The translations under genes and the position numbers were made by a program. This document shows, in pieces, positions 15,586 to 23,453 of a DNA stretch of 64,000 nucleotides. The notes beneath the pieces are model-generated. The model had not been told where the DNA came from. It saw nothing but the letters and a program-made list of their open reading frames with translations, and did not search any database. Positions within the stretch are counted from its first letter, which is position 1; each line of letters begins with the position of its first letter. The DNA comes from an uncultured Blautia sp. (GTDB lineage: Bacteria; Bacillota; Clostridia; Lachnospirales; Lachnospiraceae): the NCBI GenBank assembly GCA_900540785.1, contig UQHF01000022.1, forward strand, positions 1 to 64,000, in the 5' to 3' direction.

Positions 15586-16860
15586 ATGGATATTAAAAAA
15601 CTGAAAAATTTAAAAGGTACCCTTTCTGTTCCGGGAGACAAATCGATTTCCCACCGGGCGGTAATGTTTGGAGCTCTCGCACAGGGTACTACAAAGATCA
15701 GCGGTTTTCTTGAAGGAGCAGACTGTCTTTCCACAATCCGCTGCTTCCGGCAGATGGGCATTTCCATAGAGCAAAGCGGTTCTGAGGTACTTGTTCACGG
15801 AAAAGGGCTTCATGGGCTTTCCGCCCCTTCCGATATTCTTGATACGGGAAACAGCGGCACCACAACGAGATTGATTTCCGGGATTCTTGCAGGACAGCAG
15901 TTTTCTTCCACCCTTACGGGAGACGCTTCCATTCAGTCCCGCCCCATGAACCGGATCATGACTCCCTTAAAGGAGATGGGAGCAGATATTACAAGTTTAA
16001 AAAATAATGGCTGCGCGCCGCTTTCCATACAGGGAACGCAGCTTCACGGCATCCACTATAATTCCCCTGTTGCGTCTGCGCAGGTAAAATCCTGCATTCT
16101 TCTCGCAGGAATGTATGCGGACGGAGAAACAAAAGTAACGGAACCTGTTCTTTCCAGAAATCACACGGAAATCATGCTTCATTATTTCGGAGCAGACGTG
16201 CGCTCTTTTGGAACAACTGCTTCCATCTCTCCGGAACCAGAACTTACTGCAAGAGAAATTTCTGTTCCCGGTGATATTTCCTCCGCAGCTTATTTTATTG
16301 CAGCAGGGCTTCTCACTCCAAACAGTGAGATTCTTTTAAAAAACGTGGGAATCAATCCTACAAGAGACGGTATTCTTAAAGTGTGCCGCCAGATGGGCGC
16401 AGATATTACCCTTTTAAATGAAAACCTTCAGGGCGAGCCCACTGCCGACCTTCTGATCCGTACAAGCAGCCTTCACGGCATTGTTATAGAAGGGAATCTG
16501 ATTCCGACTTTGATCGATGAGCTTCCTGTCATTGCGATAATGGCAGCTTTTGCACAGGGCACTACGATCATCCGCGACGCCCAGGAGCTGAAAGTAAAAG
16601 AATCCGACAGAATCACTGTTATGTGCGAAAATTTAAAACGTATGGGTGCAGACGTCACGCCAACTGAAGACGGTATGATCATAAACGGAGGAAAAAACCT
16701 CCACGGAGCCTGCATTGATTCTCATCTTGACCATCGCATTGCCATGTCTTTCGCAGTGGCAGGTGCAATTTGTGACGGAGTTCTCTCCATAAACGGCGGA
16801 GAATGTGTAAATATTTCCTATCCGGAATTTTATAAAGACCTGTACTCCCTGTCAAAATAG
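15586..16860 (+). CDS. aroA: 3-phosphoshikimate 1-carboxyvinyltransferase (EPSP synthase)
   Basis: Joins phosphoenolpyruvate to shikimate 3-phosphate, the sixth step to chorismate. 424 residues, normal length. It has the family signatures GDKSISHRA near the N terminus, GNSGTTTRL (substrate/PEP contact), RPMNRIMTPL, and KESDRI with DHRIAMSFAVAG near the C terminus. The ribosome site AGGAT precedes the ATG, and translation is probably coupled to tyrA. Confidence 0.97.
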   Translation: MDIKKLKNLKGTLSVPGDKSISHRAVMFGALAQGTTKISGFLEGADCLSTIRCFRQMGISIEQSGSEVLVHGKGLHGLSAPSDILDTGNSGTTTRLISGILAGQQFSSTLTGDASIQSRPMNRIMTPLKEMGADITSLKNNGCAPLSIQGTQLHGIHYNSPVASAQVKSCILLAGMYADGETKVTEPVLSRNHTEIMLHYFGADVRSFGTTASISPEPELTAREISVPGDISSAAYFIAAGLLTPNSEILLKNVGINPTRDGILKVCRQMGADITLLNENLQGEPTADLLIRTSSLHGIVIEGNLIPTLIDELPVIAIMAAFAQGTTIIRDAQELKVKESDRITVMCENLKRMGADVTPTEDGMIINGGKNLHGACIDSHLDHRIAMSFAVAGAICDGVLSINGGECVNISYPEFYKDLYSLSK

Positions 16861-16962
16861 AAATTTTTATATTGGACAAAAATTATCCTTTTTATTTTCT
16901 GTAAAATGTCGTATAATCATATTGAACTCATTACATACTACAAATAGAAAGGAGCAGTTTTT

Positions 16963-17952
16963 ATGAAAATTTTATTTTATGGCACTAAAAATTATGACGA
17001 ACAGTTTTTCCAGAAGCTTCTGCCTTCTTTTCCGGGAATAGAAATTAAATTTATTGAGGCAAATATCCATGTGGAAACAGCTGCTCTTGCAAAAGGCTAT
17101 GACGCCATCTGTGCATTTGTAAACGCAGATCTTGGCACAGATGTGATTGAGGAGCTGCACCGGTGCGGCGTAAAGCTGATTCTTATGCGGTGCGCAGGAT
17201 ATAATAATGTGGATCTTGACACAACAAAAAAATACGGGATTGCAGTAATGCGCGTGCCGGGCTACTCCCCGGAAGCCGTAGCAGAACACGCAATGGCTCT
17301 TGTTCTCACAGCAAACCGCCATACTCATAAGGCATATATTAAATGCCGGGAAAACAACTTTGCCTTAAACGGTCTTATGGGCGTAAATCTCTATCAGAAA
17401 ACAGCCGGCATTGTGGGAACCGGTAAAATCGGTCAGGCAATGGCACGGATCTGCCGCGGTTTCGGCATGAATGTGATCGCATATGACCGTTATCCAAACG
17501 ATGCTCTTGATTTTGTAAAATATGTATCCCTTGATGAGCTTCTCTCTTCCAGCGATCTGATCAGTCTTCACTGCCCGCTGACAGACGAGACAAAACACAT
17601 GATCAATGAAGACTCTATCTCCAAAATGAAGGACGGCGTCATTCTTGTAAACACTTCAAGAGGGGGGCTTATTAAAACAGACGACCTGATCGCAGGGATC
17701 CGCGACCACAAATTCTTCGCCGTCGGTCTTGACGTATATGAAGAGGAGACAGATTTTGTGTACGAAGATATGTCCGAGCGCATTCTTCCAAGCTCTACCA
17801 TTCAGCGTCTTCTCTCCTTCCCCAATGTGACCATGACTTCTCATCAGGGATTCTTCACAGAGGAAGCCCTTACGAATATTGCGGAAACGACTCTGGAAAA
17901 TGCAGCGGCATTTATGAACGGAGAGGAATTGAAGAATCAGGTGCTTTCCTGA
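16963..17952 (+). CDS. ldhA: D-2-hydroxyacid dehydrogenase, probably D-lactate dehydrogenase
   Basis: NADH-linked reduction of pyruvate (probable) to D-lactate. 329 residues of the formate/glycerate dehydrogenase-like superfamily. The N-terminal substrate domain is flavodoxin-like, followed by GTGKIGQA for NAD. The catalytic triad is Arg in NTSRGG, Glu in DVYEEE and His in SHQGF. The LdhA-type hallmark RCAGYNNVDL is present. AAAGGAG precedes the ATG, and a -10-like TATAAT lies at 16912-16917 with only a weak -35. Substrate is assigned by similarity. Confidence 0.9.
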   Translation: MKILFYGTKNYDEQFFQKLLPSFPGIEIKFIEANIHVETAALAKGYDAICAFVNADLGTDVIEELHRCGVKLILMRCAGYNNVDLDTTKKYGIAVMRVPGYSPEAVAEHAMALVLTANRHTHKAYIKCRENNFALNGLMGVNLYQKTAGIVGTGKIGQAMARICRGFGMNVIAYDRYPNDALDFVKYVSLDELLSSSDLISLHCPLTDETKHMINEDSISKMKDGVILVNTSRGGLIKTDDLIAGIRDHKFFAVGLDVYEEETDFVYEDMSERILPSSTIQRLLSFPNVTMTSHQGFFTEEALTNIAETTLENAAAFMNGEELKNQVLS

Positions 17953-17982
17953 TGACCTGTTCTGTACTTTAGTCAGATTATA

Positions 17983-18032
17983 AAAAGCATAAAACCACGA
18001 CATACCTGCATATCGTGGCTTTATGCTTTTTT
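17983..18032. terminator. Bidirectional terminator between ldhA and the barnase-like gene
   Basis: AAAAAGCATAAAACCACGA and TCGTGGCTTTATGCTTTTT form a long stem with A and T tracts on opposite sides. It lies between convergent genes. Confidence 0.85.
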
Positions 18033-18047
18033 CAATCCCGGCAGAGT

Positions 18048-18653
18048 TTAATACACCTGCTCAAAGGTTTCCATGTTATCGCCTGTATAGAAAATCTGTC
18101 CGTCATTTGTGTAAATGACCTTCTCTTCTCCTCTTTCCCCCGGCTCTACATTGACGTCGCACTCATAAAATACTCTTCCCTCTTCCTCAGGAAGCATTTT
18201 ATCGGCATTATTATATTCGTCTCCTCCGATATTTTTTCCCGGAGCCACATCGGAAAGATTATCCGCCCCGTCGCTCCACCCAAGATCTCGGGCTTCTTTC
18301 TTTGTTATATAATTGGAAGGAAGATGTCCGTATTCATGAATATAGCGAATGACATCGTCTTTATCTGTATAGGTCCCGGTTCTCTCAAGTTTTGCTTCTT
18401 TTGAAGCTTCCTTATTCGTTTCCTCTGAACTTTCTTCCAGTTCTACTTCCGGATCATCCACGAGCATATCCTCGTCCATCACCTCGAACTGATCGTCTCC
18501 CTGATCTCCTTCCTCCAAAGCCTCAAGCTCCTCCTCGTCAAGGGGAACAAGATCCTCTGAAAAAATCTCTTCCTCTGACTCTTTTCCGCAGCCTGCCGCC
18601 GCAAAAGCCAGCATAGCCATAAGACCTGCTGCAAAAATCCGTGATTTCTTCAT
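18048..18653 (-). CDS. Barnase-like lipoprotein with an altered active site
   Basis: 201 residues. A signal peptide ends in the lipobox AAGC (Cys22). A very acidic low-complexity linker covers about 23-90, and a barnase/guanyl-specific ribonuclease domain fills the C-terminal 105 residues. The domain aligns directly with barnase: YIHEYGHLPSNYITKKEA, then DVAPGKNIGGDEY. By this hand alignment the barnase residues Lys27, Glu73 and Arg83 are kept, Arg87 is Lys, and the general acid His102 is Asn (TGDNMETF). It is probably anchored outside the membrane and may be a weak or non-catalytic RNase fold. No barstar-like inhibitor is nearby. Confidence 0.82.
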   Translation of the reverse strand: MKKSRIFAAGLMAMLAFAAAGCGKESEEEIFSEDLVPLDEEELEALEEGDQGDDQFEVMDEDMLVDDPEVELEESSEETNKEASKEAKLERTGTYTDKDDVIRYIHEYGHLPSNYITKKEARDLGWSDGADNLSDVAPGKNIGGDEYNNADKMLPEEEGRVFYECDVNVEPGERGEEKVIYTNDGQIFYTGDNMETFEQVY

Positions 18654-18664
18654 GTAAGCCTCCT

Positions 18665-19222
18665 TTATCTGCTCTCTTCGTTTAATTTCTTTCCGAGATT
18701 TCTTACCGCCTCTAAAATATCTTCTCTTTCTTTTACAGGAACTTTGTCTGTTTTATCAACATATACCGTATCCAACACCTGGCAGTTTAACTGGTTAAGA
18801 AGCATTTTGGAAGTGCTTTCCGCTTTTTCTCTCGGTCCGATGCTTCCCGCCGCAAGAAGAATCCCTCCAGTCTTTTTCTTCGGCACAGGGTCTTCTTTTC
18901 TTATATATCTGGCGCTGAAATACGTCTGCAGGCGGCTTAAAACAGCGAGCAGCATTCCCGTGATTTCCTCAAAATACACAGGAGATGCAAGGATAATGTG
19001 GTCGCATTCCTGAATATAATCAAAAATCTCCTGCATTTCGTCTTTTATGGCACAGCCTTTGTTCTCAAAACACCATCTGCAGTCAATGCAGGGACGAATA
19101 TCTGCATAGTATGCGTCCAGAACTCTTACCTCTCCTTCCAGTTCCTCTTTTAATGCGTTGATCATTGTCATAGTATCTCCCTTTTTTCTTGGAGAACCGT
19201 TTAATATCAGTGTTTTTCTCAT
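18665..19222 (-). CDS. Flavodoxin-family NAD(P)H-dependent FMN reductase-like protein
   Basis: 185 residues with the flavodoxin fold. NGSPRKKGDTMTM is the FMN-phosphate loop, and ASPVYFEEITGMLLAVLSRL is the conserved dimer/flavin segment. CIDCRWCFENKGC is the Cys-rich loop common in iron-sulfur flavoprotein-like reductases of anaerobes. It is cytoplasmic, and the substrate is unknown. It ends 11 bases before the barnase-like gene and starts 3 bases after nfo, so the three form an operon. Confidence 0.85.
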   Translation of the reverse strand: MRKTLILNGSPRKKGDTMTMINALKEELEGEVRVLDAYYADIRPCIDCRWCFENKGCAIKDEMQEIFDYIQECDHIILASPVYFEEITGMLLAVLSRLQTYFSARYIRKEDPVPKKKTGGILLAAGSIGPREKAESTSKMLLNQLNCQVLDTVYVDKTDKVPVKEREDILEAVRNLGKKLNEESR

Positions 19223-19225
19223 TTC

Positions 19226-20059
19226 TTACTCCTCGTATTTTTCTCTTAAAAGTGAGATTTCCTCTGCCCAGCCTGCATCGTCATTTGGAGTTTCCAGAAT
19301 AAACGGGATTCCCTTTAACGCAGGGTGACGGGTAACGGCGGAAAGGGCTTCCAGTCCAATCTCTCCCTGTCCTATTTTTGCATGGCGGTCCTTATGGCTT
19401 CCCAGTCCGTTCATACTGTCGTTTAAGTGGATTGCCTTTAAATTCGAAAGACCGATTATGTGATCAAACTCTTCTAAAACCTCATCCAGATGATTAACAA
19501 TGTCGTAGCCTGCGTCCCACACATGACAGGTATCAAGGCACACTCCCAGCTTTTCTTTCTTTTCCACGAGATCCATAATGGCGCGGATTTCCTCAAATCG
19601 ACCGCCTACCTCGGAACCTTTTCCTGCCATTGTCTCCAGAAGGACGGTGGTGGACTGCTCGTCTGTGAGAACATCGTTTAAAATTTCCGCGATTTTCTGA
19701 ATGCCGGTCTCCACGCCCTGTCCCACATGGCTGCCCGGGTGGAAATTATAATAATTTCCCGGAGTTGCCTCCATGCGTTTCATATCATCCGCCATGATCT
19801 CTCTTGCAAAATCTCTTAAATCTTCTTTCGCAGCACAGGCATTCATCGTGTACGGTGCATGAGCTACTATCTTACCAAAATGATTCTCCTCTGCGATTGC
19901 AAGGAATTTTTCCACATCTTTCAGATCCAGTTCTTTTGCCTTTCCGCCTCTTGGATTTCTTGTAAAAAATGCCAGGGTATTTCCCCCGTTTTTCACCATC
20001 TGACGTCCCATAGCCGCATATCCTTTAGAAGAAGACGCGTGATTTCCAATATATAACAT
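19226..20059 (-). CDS. nfo: Endonuclease IV (AP endonuclease)
   Basis: Cleaves 5' of abasic sites in base-excision repair. 277 residues, a TIM barrel binding three zinc ions. The metal-binding elements are visible: AHAPYTMN, NFHPGSH, LLETMAGKG, CLDTCHVWDAGYD and HLNDSMNGLGSHKDRH. Length is normal. It is the first gene of a three-gene minus-strand operon. Confidence 0.95.
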   Translation of the reverse strand: MLYIGNHASSSKGYAAMGRQMVKNGGNTLAFFTRNPRGGKAKELDLKDVEKFLAIAEENHFGKIVAHAPYTMNACAAKEDLRDFAREIMADDMKRMEATPGNYYNFHPGSHVGQGVETGIQKIAEILNDVLTDEQSTTVLLETMAGKGSEVGGRFEEIRAIMDLVEKKEKLGVCLDTCHVWDAGYDIVNHLDEVLEEFDHIIGLSNLKAIHLNDSMNGLGSHKDRHAKIGQGEIGLEALSAVTRHPALKGIPFILETPNDDAGWAEEISLLREKYEE

Positions 20060-20134
20060 AAACTTAAATTCCTTTCTGTTTCATAGTCGTTTTTTATTTT
20101 ACCAAAAATATTTTAACATGAAAAGAGATAGTTA

Positions 20135-20163
20135 TTGACGGAATGTATAAAAATTCATATAAT
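20135..20163 (+). promoter_or_regulatory. Promoter of the NSS transporter gene
   Basis: TTGACG (20135-20140), 17-bp spacer, TATAAT (20158-20163), 36 bases before the ATG. Confidence 0.75.
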
Positions 20164-20198
20164 TTTAATAGATTTTAGAGGGAGGTTATAAATCTATT

Positions 20199-21572
20199 AT
20201 GAAAGAACGCGAAAAGTTTTCTTCACGGCTTGGCTTTATTTTAATTTCTGCCGGCTGTGCAATCGGAATTGGAAATGTGTGGAGATTTCCGTACATTACC
20301 GGTCAGTATGGAGGCGCTGCCTTTGTTCTGATTTATCTTATATTCCTTTTGATTCTCGGTCTGCCTATCATGGTAATGGAATTTTCTGTGGGACGTGCCA
20401 GCCGACACTCTGCTGCCAGAAGCTTCCATATCCTGGAGCCAAAGGGTACAAAATGGCATCTTTACAGTTATGGCGCCATGCTTGGCAACTATCTTCTTAT
20501 GATGTTCTACACAACCGTAGGCGGCTGGATGCTTGCATATTTTGTCAAAACAGCAAAAGGAACCTTTACAGGACTGAATCCTTCGGCTGTGGAAGGCGTA
20601 TTTAATGATATGCTGGCAAATCCTGTGGAAATGACCATCTGGATGGGAATCACTACGGTTCTGGGCTTTGGCATCTGCAGCATGGGATTTCAAAAAGGCG
20701 TGGAGCGGATTACAAAGGCCATGATGGTATGTCTTCTCGGCATTATGATCCTTCTCTGCATTAAGAGCCTGACTCTTCCAAACGCTTCAGAAGGTGTGAA
20801 GTTTTATCTTCTTCCTGATTTTGAGCGTCTGAAAGAAAACGGTCTCGCACAGGGGATTTACGCAGCGATGGGACAGGCTTTCTTCACTTTAAGCCTTGGC
20901 ATCGGCGCACTTGCCATTTTCGGAAGCTACATAGGAAAAGACAGAAGCCTTACAGGAGAGGCGATCCAGATCGGGATTCTCGACACATTTGTCGCACTGA
21001 CAGCAGGCCTTATCATTTTCCCCGCCTGCTTCTCTTTCGGTGTAGACCAGACGCAGGGCGTGGGACTTGTTTTTGTCACACTTCCAAATGTATTTAATCA
21101 GATGACAGGCGGACGCTTCTGGGGAGCTCTCTTCTTTATCTTTATGAGTTTTGCCGCCCTTTCCACCATCATTGCCGTATTTGAAAATATTTTAAATTTT
21201 GCTATGGAGCTTTGGGGCTGGAGCAGAAAAAAAGCCGTTCTCATAAACGGGGCTGCCATTCTTATTTTATCTATGCCCTGCGTACTCGGTTTTAATGTAT
21301 GGAGCGGATTTCAGCCCTTTGGTCCGGGAAGTACTATTCAGGATCTTGAGGACTTTATCATTTCCAACAACCTGCTTCCTATCGGAAGCCTTGTATATCT
21401 CCTCTTCTGTGTCACACGATACGGCTGGGGCTGGAAAAACTTTGTGGCAGAAGCAGACAGCGGAAACGGGCTCAAGTTCCCCAAATGGGCACGGCCTTAT
21501 CTTACCTTTGTGCTTCCGCTGATTGTCCTTATTATTTTTGTTATGGGTTACTACGATAAATTCTTTAGCTGA
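20199..21572 (+). CDS. Neurotransmitter:sodium symporter (NSS/SNF) family amino acid transporter
   Basis: Sodium-coupled uptake of an amino acid or amine, with a LeuT-like fold. 457 residues and about 11-12 helices. The helix 1 signature GFILISAGCAIGIGNVWRFP carries the sodium and substrate sites, and ENILNFAMELWG is helix 8. GGAGG precedes the ATG. Bacterial members of this size include tryptophan/tyrosine carriers, but the substrate cannot be told here. The capA-like gene follows 24 bases downstream. Confidence 0.9.
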   Translation: MKEREKFSSRLGFILISAGCAIGIGNVWRFPYITGQYGGAAFVLIYLIFLLILGLPIMVMEFSVGRASRHSAARSFHILEPKGTKWHLYSYGAMLGNYLLMMFYTTVGGWMLAYFVKTAKGTFTGLNPSAVEGVFNDMLANPVEMTIWMGITTVLGFGICSMGFQKGVERITKAMMVCLLGIMILLCIKSLTLPNASEGVKFYLLPDFERLKENGLAQGIYAAMGQAFFTLSLGIGALAIFGSYIGKDRSLTGEAIQIGILDTFVALTAGLIIFPACFSFGVDQTQGVGLVFVTLPNVFNQMTGGRFWGALFFIFMSFAALSTIIAVFENILNFAMELWGWSRKKAVLINGAAILILSMPCVLGFNVWSGFQPFGPGSTIQDLEDFIISNNLLPIGSLVYLLFCVTRYGWGWKNFVAEADSGNGLKFPKWARPYLTFVLPLIVLIIFVMGYYDKFFS

Positions 21573-21596
21573 CCTGCTTAGAAAAAGGAGATTATT

Positions 21597-22787
21597 ATGA
21601 ACGATTCCCCACGAAAGAGAAATGCCCGTCCGGATACTTCCAGAAGAAATGCAGCCCTACAAAAGAAAATGCGGCAGCAGAAAATCCGGCGGCAGAAAGC
21701 GCTTCTTATAGGAGGAGGGCTGCTTCTCCTCTTCCTGCTCTCTATGGGCACTTCTGCCTGCATCACAAGAAACCGCAAGGCAAAAGAAGCCGCGGCACAG
21801 GCAGAACAGAAAAAATCCCAGGAAAAAGAAGCAAAAAAAGAAACGAAAAAAACTTTTGATCCTGTTTCTCTCACAGTCAGCGTAGTGGGGGACTGTACCC
21901 TTGGCACAGACGAAACCTTTGATTACAGCACCAGTTTAAACGCTTATTTTGACAATTACGGAAGCTCCTATTTCCTTCAAAATGTAAAACCGATCTTCTC
22001 TGCTGACGATCTGACGATTGCAAACTTTGAGGGAACGCTTACGGAATCTGATGCAAGAGAGGACAAAACCTTTGCATTTAAGGCTCCTGCCTCTTTTGCT
22101 AAAATTCTTACAGACGGAAATGTGGAAGCAGTCACAACTGCCAACAATCACAGCCATGATTATGGCGAACAGGGCTTCACAGACACATTAAATGCACTGG
22201 ACGCAGAAGGAATTACACATTTTGGTTATGACGAAACAGCCGTCATGGACATCAAAGGCGTAAAAGTAGGACTTGTCGGCATTTACGAGCTGAAAGACCA
22301 TATGGAACGCGCCCAGCAGGTAAAAGATAATATTGCCAAAGTAAAAGAGGAAGGCGCGCAGCTTGTTATTGTTATCTTCCACTGGGGAAATGAAAAAGAA
22401 GAAGTACCCGACAGCAATCAGATGGCACTCGGACGTCTTGCCATTGACGAAGGCGCTGACCTTGTATGCGGTCATCATCCTCACGTTCTTCAGGGTATTG
22501 AAACATACAAAGGAAAAAACATTGTGTACAGTCTTGGAAACTTCTGCTTTGGCGGAAACAGCGCCCCAAGCGATATGGATTCCATGATTTTCCAACAAAC
22601 CTTTACCATCACGGAAGACGGCGTACAGGCGGATAACGTAACAAACATTATCCCCTGCTCCATCTCCTCCGAGTATGGATACAACAATTACCAGCCTACC
22701 CCCGCGGAAGGCGAAGAAGCGCAAAGGATCAAAAATAAAATTGAAGAGAGAAGCGCATTGATTCCTGTAAACGAATCACAGGAATAA
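21597..22787 (+). CDS. CapA/PgsA-type metallophosphatase-fold protein, membrane anchored
   Basis: 396 residues. A basic N terminus, one transmembrane helix (about 38-60) and an Ala/Glu/Lys-rich linker (60-90) precede the CapA domain. The domain motifs are VGDCTLG, NFEGTL, TANNHSHDYGEQG, IFHWGNE and GHHPHVLQGIE. Relatives include the poly-gamma-glutamate capsule protein, but no other capsule genes lie here. It is therefore a surface protein of uncertain role. GGAG precedes the ATG. Confidence 0.85.
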   Translation: MNDSPRKRNARPDTSRRNAALQKKMRQQKIRRQKALLIGGGLLLLFLLSMGTSACITRNRKAKEAAAQAEQKKSQEKEAKKETKKTFDPVSLTVSVVGDCTLGTDETFDYSTSLNAYFDNYGSSYFLQNVKPIFSADDLTIANFEGTLTESDAREDKTFAFKAPASFAKILTDGNVEAVTTANNHSHDYGEQGFTDTLNALDAEGITHFGYDETAVMDIKGVKVGLVGIYELKDHMERAQQVKDNIAKVKEEGAQLVIVIFHWGNEKEEVPDSNQMALGRLAIDEGADLVCGHHPHVLQGIETYKGKNIVYSLGNFCFGGNSAPSDMDSMIFQQTFTITEDGVQADNVTNIIPCSISSEYGYNNYQPTPAEGEEAQRIKNKIEERSALIPVNESQE

Positions 22788-22791
22788 AGGA

Positions 22792-22844
22792 AAAGAGCCG
22801 ACAGCGCCGCTGATATAATTCAGTCAGGTGTCTGCCGGCTCTTT
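22792..22844. terminator. Terminator downstream of the CapA-like gene
   Basis: AAAGAGCCGACAG pairs with CTGCCGGCTCTTT with a loop of about 27 bases. It lies between the convergent capA-like gene and the SleC-like gene and may serve both. Confidence 0.7.
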
Positions 22845-22864
22845 CGCCACTTTTTCTCTGTTTT

Positions 22865-23453
22865 TTAAAGTTCCGCGATGCGGCTCACTCCTACATAGAT
22901 TTCCTGTATTTTATACCATGTGGGATAATCCGTGATTCCCGTTTGGGGAAGTCCGAAAATACCCTGAAATTCCCGAACTGCCTCTTTTGTTGCAGGTCCG
23001 TAAATGCCGTCTGCATTGATGGTGGGAAGCGCAGGATACGCTTCTGCGATTACATTTAACTGTTCCTGGATCTGACGAACCTTATTGCCGGACGAGCCAA
23101 TATTCAGATCATAGCCCGGCCAGGAGGACGGGATTCCGGAAACCTCTTCCGCCACATTGATGTACATATCATTTCCGTAAAAATTTCTTATAATCTCAAT
23201 AGGAGAATATCCCCTGTCTCCCAGCTCTTTACTTCCCCATTGCGTCATCCAGCCTCTGTCCCGACATTTTACTCTGTTTCCGTCACAATACTGGGTCAGA
23301 ATAGGCTGCCGCACATTTGGTCTGGAAAGGTAATTCTCAAACAATTCATCTACAATCCTGTCTATAGTATCAAATATATTTCTCCCCCGTATCCACTTGT
23401 GATCGTATGCAGTGGACGAGGTTATGGTAAAATCGTAGCCTTTATTCCGGTAC
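22865..23453 (-). CDS. sleC-like: 3' part of an interrupted SleC-like gene (PG-binding C-terminal half)
   Basis: The host-derived part encodes 192 residues running from KGYDFTITSSTAYDH to RIAEL and a stop. It covers the end of the SleC-type lytic domain (QYCDGNRVKCRDRGWMTQWG, then GYSPIEIIRNFYG) and a peptidoglycan-binding_1 domain (GSSGNKVRQIQEQLN, then DGIYGPATKEAVREFQ). The open frame extends upstream to 23527, but that stretch belongs to the mobile element and is not homologous to SleC. Joining at the 10-bp core to the 5' half at 36684-37373 restores EWYRN followed by KGYDF in frame. The full protein is 422 aa, close to known SleC proteins. Family role: spore cortex hydrolysis during germination. 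Confidence 0.87.
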
